A program made the translations under genes and the position numbers. A stretch of DNA of 64,000 bases, from positions 58,485,093-58,549,092 of the forward strand of contig OX344763.1 of the NCBI GenBank assembly GCA_947034895.1, given 5' to 3'. The notes under the pieces were generated by a model. That model was not told the DNA's origin. It saw only the letters and a program-made list of their open reading frames with translations, and searched no databases. Of this stretch, positions 11,530-24,154 are shown piece after piece; the first letter of the stretch is position 1; each line of letters starts with the position of its first letter. Source of the stretch: Rhytidiadelphus loreus. Its lineage: Eukaryota > Streptophyta > Bryopsida > Hypnales > Hylocomiaceae.

Positions 11530-14500
11530 GAAATCTGGGAAAGAGGTTGTGCACGTTGCAAGTGCTCCTAAACTCATGAATTAATCAAAAAAATATATAA
11601 TTGGGAATCACGATGAATGACTTTCTAGTACGTGGAAATGAAATATTCGTGCATGAACCTGGCCCTCTATTTTAAAGTCCACAAAATTGTAATCTCATGA
11701 AATTCATTGAAAGAAATCTGGGAAAGAGGTTGTGCAAGTTGCAAGTGCTCCTAAAATCATGAATTAATCAAGAAAATATATAATTGGGAGTCACGATGAA
11801 TGACTTTCTAGTACGTGGAAATGAAATATTCGTGCACGAACCTGGCCCTGTATTTTAAAGTCGACAAAATTGTAATCTCATGGAATTCATGTACAGAAAT
11901 CTGGGAAAGAGGTTGTGCAAGTTGCAAGTGCTCCTAAACTCATGAATTAATCAAAAAAATATATAATTGGGAGTCACGATGAATGACTTTCTAGTACGTG
12001 GAAATAAAATATTCGTGCACGAACCTGGCCCTGTATTTTAAAGTCGACAAAATTGTAATCTCATGGAATTCATGTACAGAAATCTGGGAAAGAGGTTGTG
12101 CATGTTGCAAGTGCTTCTAAACTCATGAATTAATCAAAAAAATATATAATTGGGAGTCACGATGAATGACTTTCTAGTACGTGGAAATGAAATATTCGTG
12201 CACGAACCTGGCCCTCTATTTTAAAGTCCACAAAACTTTAATCTCATGGAATTCATGTTTAGAAATTTGGGAAAGACGTTGTGCAAGTTGCAAGTGTTCC
12301 TAAACTCATGGATTAATCAAAAAAATATATAATTGGGAGTCACGATGAATGACTTTCTAGTACGTGGAAATGAAATATTCGTGCACGAACCTGGCCCTCT
12401 ATTTTAAAGTCCACAAAATTGTAATCTCATGAAATTCATGTACAGAAATCTGGGAAAGAGGTTGTGCAAGTTGCAAGTGCTCCTAAACTCATGAATTAAT
12501 CAAGAAAATATATAATTGGGAGTCACGATGAATGACTTTCTAGTACGTGGAAATGAAATATTCGTGCATGAACCTGGCCCTCTATTTTAAAGTCCACAAA
12601 ATTGTAATCTCATGAAATTCATTGAAAGAAATCTGGGAAAGAGGTTGTCCAAGTTGCAAGTGCTCCTAAACTCATAAATTAATCAAGAAAATATATAATT
12701 GGGAGTCACAATGAATGACTTTCTAGTACGTGGAAATGAAATATTCGTGCACGAACCTGGCCCTGTATTTTAAAGTCGACAAAATTGTAATCTCATGGAA
12801 TATATGTACAGAAATCTGGGAAAGAGGTTGTGCAAGTTGCAAGTGCTCCTAAACTCATAAATTAATCAAGAAAATATATAATTGGGAGTCACGATGAATG
12901 ACTTTCTAGTACGTGGAAATGAAATATTCGTGCACGAACCTGGCCCTCTATTTTAAAGTCCACAAAATTGTAATCTCATGAAATTCATGTACAGAAATCT
13001 GGGAAAGAGGTTGTGCAAGTTGCAAGTGCTCCTAAACTCATGAATTAATCAAGAAAATATATAATTGGGAGTCACGATGAATGACTTTCTAGTACGTGGA
13101 AATGAAATATTCGTGCATGAACCTCGCCCTGTATTTTAAAGTCGACAAAATTGTAATCTCATGGAATTCATGTACAGAAATCTGGGAAAGAGGTTGTGCA
13201 AGTTGCAAGTGCTCCTAAACTCATGAATTAATCAAGAAAATATATAATTGGGAGTCACGATGAATGACTTTCTAGTACGTGGAAATGAAATATTCGTGCA
13301 TGAACCTGGCCCTCTATTTTAAAGTCCACAAAATTGTAATCTCATGAAATTCATTGAAAGAAATCTGGGAAAGAGGTTGTGCAAGTTGCAAGTGCTCCTA
13401 AACTCATGAATTAATCAAGAAAATATATAATTGGGAGTCACGATGAATGACTTTCTAGTACGTGGAAATGAAATATTCGTGCATGAACCTGGCCCTCTAT
13501 TTTAAAGTCCACAAAATTGTAATCTCATGAAATTCATTGAAAGAAATCTGGGAAAGAGGTTGTGCAAGTTGCAAGTGCTCCTAAAATCATGAATTAATCA
13601 AGAAAATATATAATTGGGAGTCACGATGAATGACTTTCTAGTACGTGGAAATGAAATATTCGTGCATGAACCTGGCCCTCTATTTTAAAGTCCACAAAAT
13701 TGTAATCTCATGAAATTCATTGAAAGAAATCTGGGAAAGAGGTTGTGCAAGTTGCAAGTGCTCCTAAACTCATAAATTAATCAAGAAAATATATAATTGG
13801 GAGTCACAATGAATGACTTTCTAGTACGTGGAAATGAAATATTCGTGCACGAACCTGGCCCTGTATTTTAAAGTCCACAAAATTGTAATCTCATGGCATA
13901 TATGTACAGAAATCTGGGAAAGAGGTTGTGCAAGTTGCAAGTGCTCCTAAAATCATGAATTATTCAAAAAAATATATAATTGGTGGTCACGATGAATGAC
14001 TTTCTAGTACGTGAAAATGCAATATTCGTGCACGAACCTAGCCCTCTATTTTAAAGTCCAAAATATTGTAATCTCATGAAATTCATTGAAAGAAATCTGG
14101 GAAAGAGGTTGTGCAAGTTGCAAGTGCTCCTAAAATCATGAATTAATCAAGAAAATATATAATTGGGAGTCACGATGAATGACTTTCTAGTACGTGGAAA
14201 TGAAATATTCGTGCATGAACCTGGCCCTCTATTTTAAAGTCCACAAAATTGTAATCTCATGAAATTCATTGAAAGAAATCTGGGAAAGAGGTTGTGCAAG
14301 TTGCAAGTGCTCCTAAACTCATAAATTAATCAAGAAAATATATAATTGGGAGTCACAATGAATGACTTTCTAGTACGTGGAAATGAAATATTCGTGCACG
14401 AACCTGGCCCTGTATTTTAAAGTCCACAAAATTGTAATCTCATGAAATTCATGTACAGAAATCTGGGAAAGAGGTTGTGCAAGTTGCAAGTGCTCCTAAA

Positions 14501-14823
14501 CTCATGAATTAATCAAAAAAATATATAATTGGGAGTCACGATGAATGACTTTCTAGTGCGTGGAAATGAAATATTCGTGCATGAACCTGGCCCTCTATTT
14601 TAAAGTCCACAAAATTGTAATCTTATGGAATTCATGTACAGAAATCTGGGAAAGAGGTTGTGCAAGTTGCAAGTGCTCCTAAAATCATGAATTAATCAAG
14701 AAAATATATAATTGGGAGTCACGATGAATGACTTTCTAGTACGTGGAAATGAAATATTCGTGCACGAACCTGGCCCTGTATTTTAAAGTCCACAAAATTG
14801 TAATCTCATGAAATTCATGTACA
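11530..14823. repeat. Mosaic block, CATAAATT-rich
   Basis: Eighteen monomers, all 183 bp. A TTTAG/GACG anchor stands at 12262, followed by monomers with GCATGAACC, then CATAAATT with CACAATG. A monomer at 13909 carries the full ATTATTC/GGTGGTC/GTGAAAATGC/CCAAAATATTG haplotype seen at 733. GGCATATATG occurs near 13894. No larger unit repeats cleanly inside the block. Confidence 0.75.
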
Positions 14824-15188
14824 GAAATTTGGGAAAGAGGTTGTGCAAGTTGAAGTGCTCCTAAAATCATGAATTAATCAAAAAAATATATAATTGGGAG
14901 TCACGATGAATGACTTTCTAGTACGTGGAAATGAAATATTCGTGCACGAACCTGGCCCTCTATTCTAAAGTCCACAAAATTGTAATCTCATGGAATTCAT
15001 GTACAGAAATCTGGGAAAGAGGTTGTGCACGTTGCAAGTGCTCCTAAACTCATAAATTAATCAAGAAAATATATAATTGGGAGTCACAATGAATGACTTT
15101 CTAGTACGTGGAAATGAAATATTCGTGCACGAACCTGGCCCTGTATTTTAAAGTCCACAAAATTGTAATCTCATGAAATTCATGTACA
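14824..15188. repeat. Dimer with single-base deletion, copy 1 (365 bp)
   Basis: The first monomer (182 bp) has lost one C in the GTTGCAAGTG stretch, reading GTTGAAGTG at about 14849-14857. The second has CTATTCTAAAG upstream and GCACGTTG. The pair repeats at 15189 with the same deletion, so the deletion arose once and was then duplicated. Copy 1's second monomer carries CATAAATT, which copy 2's lacks. Confidence 0.9.
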
Positions 15189-15553
15189 GAAATTTGGGAA
15201 AGAGGTTGTGCAAGTTGAAGTGCTCCTAAAATCATGAATTAATCAAAAAAATATATAATTGGGAGTCACGATGAATGACTTTCTAGTACGTGGAAATGAA
15301 ATATTCGTGCACGAACCTGGCCCTCTATTCTAAAGTCCACAAAATTGTAATCTCATGGAATTCATGTACAGAAATCTGGGAAAGAGGTTGTGCACGTTGC
15401 AAGTGCTCCTAAACTCATGAATTAATCAAAAAAATATATAATTGGGAATCACGATGAATGACTTTCTAGTACGTGGAAATGAAATATTCGTGCATGAAGC
15501 TGGCCCTCTATTTTAAAGTCCACAAAATTGTAATCTCATGAAATTCATTGAAA
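15189..15553. repeat. Dimer with single-base deletion, copy 2 (365 bp)
   Basis: Tandem copy of 14824-15188; GTTGAAGTG recurs at about 15214-15222. In its second monomer the sequence switches to CATGAATT with GGGAATCACG, so the copies converge and diverge within one monomer, as gene conversion or an off-register crossover would leave. Confidence 0.88.
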
Positions 15554-16468
15554 GAAATCTGGGAAAGAGGTTGTGCAAGTTGCAAGTGCTCCTAAACTCA
15601 TGAATTAATCAAGAAAATATATAATTGGGAGTCACGATGAATGACTTTCTAGTACGTGGAAATGAAATATTCGTGCACGAACCTGGCCCTGTATTTTAAA
15701 GTCGACAAAATTGTAATCTCATGGAATTCATGTACAGAAATCTGGGAAAGAGGTTGTGCAAGTTGCAAGTGCTCCTAAACTCATGAATTAATCAAAAAAA
15801 TATATAATTGGGAGTCACGATGAATGACTTTCTAGTGCGTGGAAATAAAATATTCGTGCATGAACCTGGCCCTCTATTTTAAAGTCCAAAAAATTGTAAT
15901 CTCATGGAATTCATGTACAGAAATTTGGGAAAGAGGTTGTGCAAGTTGCAAGTGCTCCTAAACTCATGAATTAATCAAAAAAATATATAATTGGGAGTCA
16001 CGATGAATGACTTTCTAGTACGTGGAAATGAAATATTCGTGCACGAACCTGGCCCTCTATTTTAAAGTCCACAAAATTGTAATCTCATGGAATTCATGTA
16101 CAGAAATCTGGGAAAGAGGTTGTGCACGTTGCAAGTGCTCCTAAACTCATGAATTAATCAAAAAAATATATAATTGGGAATCACGATGAATGACTTTCTA
16201 GTACGTGGAAATGAAATATTCGTGCATGAACCTGGCCCTCTATTTTAAAGTCGACAAAATGGTATTCTCATGGAATTCATGTACAGAAATCTGGGAAAGA
16301 GGTTGTGAAAGTTGCAAGTGCTCCTAAACTCATGAATTAATCAAGAAAATATATAATTGGGAGTCACGATGAATGACTTTCTAGTACGTGGAAATGAAAT
16401 ATTCGTGCATGAACCTGGCCCTCTATTTTAAAGTCCACAAAATTGTAATCTCATGGAATTCATGTTTA
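15554..16468. repeat. Five ordinary monomers
   Basis: Includes one more instance of the GCACGTTG, ATGGTATTC, GTGAAAG module (about 16104-16468) seen at 1282, 3112 and 7870. GGAAATAAAATATT near 15841 is a private variant. All units are 183 bp. Confidence 0.75.
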
Positions 16469-18664
16469 GAAATTTGGGAAAGACGTTGTGCAAGTTGCAA
16501 GTGTTCCTAAACTCATGAATTAATCAAACAAATATATAATTGGGAGTCACGATGAATAACTTTCTAGTACGTGGAAATGAAATATTCGTGCATGAACCTG
16601 GCCCTCTATTTTAAAGTCCACAAAATTGTAATCTCATGAAATTCATGTACAGAAATCTGGGAAAGAGGTTGTGCAAGTTGCAAGTGCTCCTAAACTCATG
16701 AATTAATCAAGAAAATATATAATTGGGAGTCACGATGAATGACTTTCTAGTACGTGGAAATGAAATATTCGTGCATGAACCTGGCCCTCTATTTTAAAGT
16801 CCACAAAATTGTAATCTCATGAAATTCATTGAAAGAAATCTGGGAAAGAGGTTGTGCAAGTTGCAAGTGCTCCTAAACTCATAAATTAATCAAGAAAATA
16901 TATAATTGGGAGTCACAATGAATGACTTTCTAGTACGTGGAAATGAAATATTCGTGCACGAACCTGGCCCTGTATTTTAAAGTCGACAAAATTGTAATCT
17001 CATGGAATATATGTACAGAAATCTGGGAAAGAGGTTGTGAAAGTTGCAAGTGCTCCTAAACTCATAAATTAATCAAGAAAATATATAATTGGGAGTCACA
17101 ATGAATGACTTTCTAGTACGTGGAAATGAAATATTCGTGCACGAACCTGGCCCTGTATTTTAAAGTCCACAAAATTGTAATCTCATGGCATATATGTACA
17201 GAAATCTGGGAAAGAGGTTGTGCAAGTTGCAAGTGCTCCTAAAATCATGAATTAATCAAGAAAATATATAATTGGGAGTCACGATGAATGACTTTCTAGT
17301 GCGTGGAAATGAAATATTCGTGCATGAACCTGGCCCTCTATTTTAAAGTCCACAAAATTGTAATCTCATGGAATTCATGTACAGAAATCTGGGAAAGAGG
17401 TTGTGCAAGTTGCAAGTGCTCCTAAAATCATGAATTAATCAAGAAAATATATAATTGGGAGTCACGATGAATGACTTTCTAGTACGTGGAAATGAAATAT
17501 TCGTGCACGAACCTGGCCCTGTATTTTAAAGTCGACAAAATTGTAATCTCATGGAATTCATGTACAGAAATCTGGGAAAGAGGTTGTGCAAGTTGCAAGT
17601 GCTCCTAAACTCATGAATTAATCAAAAAAATATATAATTGGGAGTCACGATGAATGACTTTCTAGTACGTGGAAATGAAATATTCGTGCACGAACCTGGC
17701 CCTCTATTCTAAAGTCCACAAAATTGTAATCTCATGGAATTCATGTACAGAAATCTGGGAAAGAGGTTGTGCACGTTGCAAGTGCTCCTAAACTCATGAA
17801 TTAATCAAAAAAATATATAATTGGGAATCACGATGAATGACTTTCTAGTACGTGGAAATGAAATATTCGTGCATGAACCTGGCCCTCTATTTTAAAGTCG
17901 ACAAAATGGTATTCTCATGGAATTCATGTACAGAAATCTGGGAAAGAGGTTGTGAAAGTTGCAAGTGCTCCTAAACTCATGAATTAATCAAGAAAATATA
18001 TAATTGGGAGTCACGATGAATGACTTTCTAGTACGTGGAAATGAAATATTCGTGCACGAACCTGGCCCTCTATTCTAAAGTCCACAAAATTGTAATCTCA
18101 TGGAATTCATGTACAGAAATCTGGGAAAGAGGTTGTGCAAGTTGCAAGTGCTGCTAAGCTCATGAATTAATCAAAAAAATATATAATTGGGAATCACGAT
18201 GAATGACTTTCTAGTACGTGGAAATGAAATATTCGTGCATGAACCTGGCCCTCTATTTTAAAGTCCACAAAATTGTAATCTCATGAAATTCATTGAAAGA
18301 AATCTGGGAAAGAGGTTGTGCAAGTTGCAAGTGCTCCTAAACTCATAAATTAATCAAGAAAATATATAATTGGGAGTCACAATGAATGACTTTCTAGTAC
18401 GTGGAAATGAAATATTCGTGCACGAACCTGGCCCTGTATTTTAAAGTCGACAAAATTGTAATCTCATGGAATATATGTACAGAAATCTGGGAAAGAGGTT
18501 GTGAAAGTTGCAAGTGCTCCTAAACTCATGAATTAATCAAAAAAATATATAATTGGGAGTCACGATGAATGACTTTCTAGTACGTGGAAATGAAATATTC
18601 GTGCACGAACCTGGCCCTCTATTTTAAAGTCCACAAAACTTTAATCTCATGGAATTCATGTTTA
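16469..18664. repeat. Twelve-monomer segment between anchors (2196 bp), first
   Basis: The TTTAG/GACG anchor at 16469 is followed by eleven monomers and then the next anchor at 18665. Order of markers: CATGAAATTC, CATAAATT/CACAATG, GTGAAAG with GGCATATATG, AAAATCATG twice, CTATTCTAAAG, GCACGTTG with ATGGTATTC, GTGAAAG, GCTGCTAAGC, CATAAATT, GTGAAAG. Confidence 0.75.
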
Positions 18665-20860
18665 GAAATTTGGGAAAGACGTTGTGCAAGTTGCAAGTGT
18701 TCCTAAACTCATGAATTAATCAAACAAATATATAATTGGGAGTCACGATGAATAACTTTCTAGTACGTGGAAATGAAATATTCGTGCACGAACCTGGCCC
18801 TCTATTTTAAAGTCCACAAAATTGTAATCTCATGAAATTCATGTACAGAAATCTGGGAAAGAGGTTGTGCAAGTTGCAAGTGCTCCTAAACTCATGAATT
18901 AATCAAGAAAATATATAATTGGGAGTCACGATGAATGACTTTCTAGTACGTGGAAATGAAATATTCGTGCATGAACCTGGCCCTCTATTTTAAAGTCCAC
19001 AAAATTGTAATCTCATGAAATTCATTGAAAGAAATCTGGGAAAGAGGTTGTGCAAGTTGCAAGTGCTCCTAAACTCATAAATTAATCAAGAAAATATATA
19101 ATTGGGAGTCACAATGAATGACTTTCTAGTACATGGAAATGAAATATTCGTGCACGAACCTGGCCCTGTATTTTAAAGTCGACAAAATTGTAATCTCATG
19201 GAATATATGTACAGAAATCTGGGAAAGAGGTTGTGAAAGTTGCAAGTGCTCCTAAACTCATAAATTAATCAAGAAAATATATAATTGGGAGTCACAATGA
19301 ATGACTTTCTAGTACGTGGAAATGAAATATTCGTGCACGAACCTGGCCCTCTATTCTAAAGTCCACAAAATTGTAATCTCATGGAATTCATGTACAGAAA
19401 TCTGGGAAAGAGGTTGTGCACGTTGCAAGTGCTCCTAAACTCATGAATTAATCAAAAAAATATATAATTGGGAATCACAATGAATGACTTTCTAGTACGT
19501 GGAAATGAAATATTCGTGCACGAACCTGGCCCTCTATTCTAAAGTCCACAAAATTGTAATCTCATGGAATTCATGTACAGAAATCTGGGAAAGAGGTTGT
19601 GCACGTTGCAAGTGCTCCTAAACTCATGAATTAATCAAAAAAATATATAATTGGGAGTCACGATGAATGACTTTCTAGTACGTGGAAATGAAATATTCGT
19701 GCACGAACCTGGCCCTCTATTCTAAAGTCCACAAAATTGTAATCTCATGGAATTCATGTACAGAAATCTGGGAAAGAGGTTGTGCACGTTGCAAGTGCTG
19801 CTAAACTCATGAATTAATCAAAAAAATATATAATTGGGAATCACGATGAATGACTTTCTAGTACGTGGAAATGAAATATTCGTGCATGAACCTGGCCCTC
19901 TATTTTAAAGTCCACAAAATTGTAATCTCATGAAATTCATTGAAAGAAATCTGGGAAAGAGGTTGTGCAAGTTGCAAGTGCTCCTAAACTCATAAATTAA
20001 TCAAGAAAATATATAATTGGGAGTCACAATGAATGACTTTCTAGTACGTGGAAATGAAATATTCGTGCACAAACCTGGCCCTGTATTTTAAAGTCGACAA
20101 AATTGTAATCTCATGGAATATATGTACAGAAATCTGGGAAAGAGGTTGTGAAAGTTGCAAGTGCTCCTAAACTCATGAATTAATCAAAAAAATATATAAT
20201 TGGGAGTCACGATGAATGACTTTCTAGTACGTGGAAATGAAATATTCGTGCACGAACCTGGCCCTCTATTTTAAAGTCCACAAAATTGTAATCTCATGAA
20301 ATTCATGTACAGAAATCTGGGAAAGAGGTTGTGCAAGTTGCAAGTGCTCCTAAAATCATGAATTAATCAAGAAAATATATAATTGGGAGTCACGATGAAT
20401 GACTTTCTAGTACGTGGAAATGAAATATTCGTGCATGAACCTGGCCCTCTATTTTAAAGTCCACAAAATTGTAATCTCATGAAATTCATTGAAAGAAATC
20501 TGGGAAAGAGGTTGTGCAAGTTGCAAGTGCTCCTAAACTCATAAATTAATCAAGAAAATATATAATTGGGAGTCACAATGAATGACTTTCTAGTACGTGG
20601 AAATGAAATATTCGTGCACGAACCTGGCCCTGTATTTTAAAGTCGACAAAATTGTAATCTCATGGAATATATGTTCAGAAATCTGGGAAAGAGGTTGTGC
20701 AAGTTGCAAGTGCTCCTAAACTCATGGATTAATCAAAAAAATATATAATTGGGAGTCACGATGAATGACTTTCTAGTACGTGGAAATAAAATATTCGTGC
20801 ACGAACCTGGCCCTCTATTTTAAAGTCGACAAAACTTTAATCTCATGGAATTCATGTTTA
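18665..20860. repeat. Twelve-monomer segment between anchors (2196 bp), second
   Basis: The anchor spacing is again exactly 12 monomers. The first three monomers and several later ones match the preceding segment, but the order in the middle differs: GCACGTTG monomers occur three times running (19397, 19580, 19763) and GCTGCTAA shifts by one or more places. The period is therefore preserved while the interior has been rearranged. CATGGAAATG near 19133 is the only copy I saw that loses the CpG at monomer position 102. Confidence 0.72.
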
Positions 20861-23800
20861 GAAATTTGGGAAAGACGTTGTGCAAGTTGCAAGTGTTCCT
20901 AAACTCATGAATGAATCAAAAAAATATATAATTGGGAGTCACGATGAATAACTTTCTAGTACGTGGAAATGAAATATTCGTGCACGAACCTGGCCCTCTA
21001 TTTTAAAGTCCACAAAATTGTAATCTCATGAAATTCATGTACAGAAATCTGGGAAAGAGGTTGTGCAAGTTGCAAGTGCTCCTAAACTCATGAATAAATC
21101 AAGAAAATATATAATTGGGAGTCACGATGAATGACTTTCTAGTACGTGGAAATGAAATATTCGTGCATGAACCTGGCCCTCTATTTTAAAGTCCACAAAA
21201 TTGTAATCTCATGAAATTCATGTACAGAAATTTGGGAAAGAGGTTGTGCAAGTTGCAAGTGCTCCTAAACTCATAAATTAATCAAGAAAATATATAATTG
21301 GGAGTCACAATGAATGACTTTCTAGTACGTGGAAATGAAATATTCGTGCACGAACCTGGCCCTGTATTTTAAAGTCCACAAAATTGTAATCTCATGGAAT
21401 ATATGTACAGAAATCTGGGAAAGAGGTTGTGCAAGTTGCAAGTGCTCCTAAACTCATGAATTAATCAAAAAAATATATAATTGGGAGTCACGATGAATGA
21501 CTTTCTAGTACGTGGAAATGAAATATTCGTGCACGAACCTGGCCCTCTATTTTAAAGTCCACAAAACTTTAATCTCATGGAATTCATGTTTAGAAATTTG
21601 GGAAAGACGTTGTGCAAGTTGCAAGTGTTCCTAAACTCATGAATTAATCAAACAAATATATAATTGGGAGTCACGATGAATAACTTTCTAATACGTGGAA
21701 ATGAAATATTCGTGCACGAACCTGGCCCTCTATTTTAAAGTCCACAAAATTGTAATCTCATGAAATTCATGTACAGAAATCTGGGAAAGAGGTTGTGCAA
21801 GTTGCAACTGCTCCTAAACTCATGAATTAATCAAGAAAATATATAATTGGGAGTCACGATGAATGACTTTCTAGTGCGTGGAAATGAAATATTCGTGCAT
21901 GAACCTGGCCCTCTATTTTAAAGTCCACAAAATTGTAATCTCATGAAATTCATGTACAGAAATCTGGGAAAGAGGTTGTGCAAGTTGCAAGTTCTCCTAA
22001 ACTCATGAATTAATCAAAAAAATATATAATTGGGAGTCACGGTGAATGACTTTCTAGTACGTGGAAATGAAATATTCGTGCATGAACCTGGCCCTCTATT
22101 TTAAAGTCCACAAAATTGTAATCTCATGGAATTCTTGTACATAAATCTGGGAAAGAGGTTGTGCAAGTTGCAAGTGCTCCTAAACTCATGAATTAATCAA
22201 AAAAATATATAATTGGGAGTCACGATGAATGACTTTCTAGTACGTGGAAATGAAATATTCGTGCATGAACCTGGCCCTCTATTTTAAAGTCCACAAAATT
22301 GTAATCTCATGAAATTCATTGAAAGAAATCTGGGAAAGAGGTTGTGCAAGTTGCAAGTGCTCCTAAACTCATGAATTAATCAAAAAAATATATAATTGGG
22401 AGTCACGATGAATGACTTTCTAGTACGTGGAAATGAAATATTCGTGCACGAACCTTGCCCTCTATTTTAAAGTCGACAAAATTGTAATCTCATTTAATTC
22501 ATGTACAGAAATCTGGGAAAGAGGTTGTGCAAGTTGCAAGTGCTCCTAAACTCATGAATTAATCAGAAAAATATATAATTGGGAGTCACGATGAATGACT
22601 TTCTAGTACGTGGAAATGAAATATTCGTGCACGAACCTGGCCCTCTATTCTAAAGTCCACAAAATTGTAATCTCATGAAATTCATGTACAGAAATCTGGG
22701 AAAGAGGTTGTGCAAGTTGCAAGTGCTCCTAAACTCATGAATTAATCAAAAAAATATATAATTGGGAGTCACGATGAATGACTTTCTAGTACGTGGAAAT
22801 GAAATATTCGTGCACGAACCTGGCCCTGTATTTTAAAGTCCACAAAATTGTAATCTCATGGAATTCATGTACAGAAATCTGGGAAAGAATTTGTGCAAGT
22901 TGCAAGTGCTCCTAAACTCATGAATTAATCAAAAAAATATATAATTGGGAGTCACGATGAATGACTTTCTAGTACGTGGAAATGAAATATTCGTGCACGA
23001 ACCTTGCCCTGTATTTTAAAGTCGACAAAATTGTAATCTCATGGAATTCATGTACAGAAATCTGGGAAAGAGGTTGTGCAAGTTGCAAGTGCTCCTAAAC
23101 TCATGAATTAATCAAAAAAATATATAATTGGGAGTCACGATGAATGACTTTCTAGTACGTGGAAATGAAATATTCGTGCATGAACCTTGCCCTCTATTTT
23201 AAAGTCGACAAAATTGTAATCTCATGGAATTCGTGTACAGAAATTTGGGAAAGAATTTGTGCAAGTTGCAAGTGCTCCTAAACTCATGAATTAATCAAAA
23301 AAATATATAATTGGGAGTCACGATGAATGACTTTCTAGTACGTGGAAATGAAATATTCGTGCATGAACCTGGCCCTCTATTTTAAAGTCCACAAAATTGT
23401 AATCTCATGAAATTCATTGAAAGAAATCTGGGAAAGAGGTTGTGCAAGTTGCAAGTGCTCCTAAACTCATGAATTAATCAAAAAAATATATAATTGGGAG
23501 TCACGATGAATGACTTTCTAGTACGTGGAAATGAAATATTCGTGCACGAACCTGGCCCTCTATTCTAAAGTCGACAAAATTGTAATCTCATGGAATTCAT
23601 GTACAGAAATCTGGGAAAGAGGTTGTGCAAGTTGCAAGTGCTCCTAAACTCATGAATTAATCAAAAAAATATATAATTGGGAGTCACGATGAATGACTTT
23701 CTAGTACGTGGAAATGAAATATTCGTGCACGAACCTGGCCCTGTATTTTAAAGTCCACAAAATTGTAATCTCATGGAATTCATGTACAGAAATCTGGGAA

Positions 23801-24154
23801 AGAGGTTGTGCAAGTTGCAAGTGCTCCTAAACTCATGAATTAATCAAAAAAATATATAATTGGGAGTCACGATGAATGACTTTCTAGTACGTGGAAATGA
23901 AATATTCGTGCACGAACCTTGCCCTGTATTTTAAAGTCGACAAAATTGTAATCTCATGGAATTCATGTACAGAAATCTGGGAAAGAGGTTGTGCAAGTTG
24001 CAAGTGCTCCTAAACTCATGAATTAATCAAAAAAATATATAATTGGGAGTCACGATGAATGACTTTCTAGTACGTGGAAATGAAATATTCGTGCACGAAC
24101 CTTGCCCTCTATTTTAAAGTCGACAAAATTGTAATCTCATGGAATTCATGTACA
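20861..24154. repeat. Transition block
   Basis: Anchors stand at 20861 and 21593, four monomers apart. The CATAAATT haplotype ends near 21.3 kb and does not reappear downstream. From about 22.4 kb TTGCCCTG or TTGCCCTC with GTCGAC, CATTTAATTC and GAATTTGTGC become common. Private changes include GTACATAAATC near 22140, CACGGTGAATG near 22040 and AATCAGAAAA near 22563. All units are 183 bp. Confidence 0.75.

Noticed and set aside
16469..20860. A strict 12-monomer higher-order repeat.
   Set aside because: Anchor spacing is exactly 12 monomers twice, but the internal order differs in the middle, so I report it as equal spacing with partial similarity and not as clean copies.
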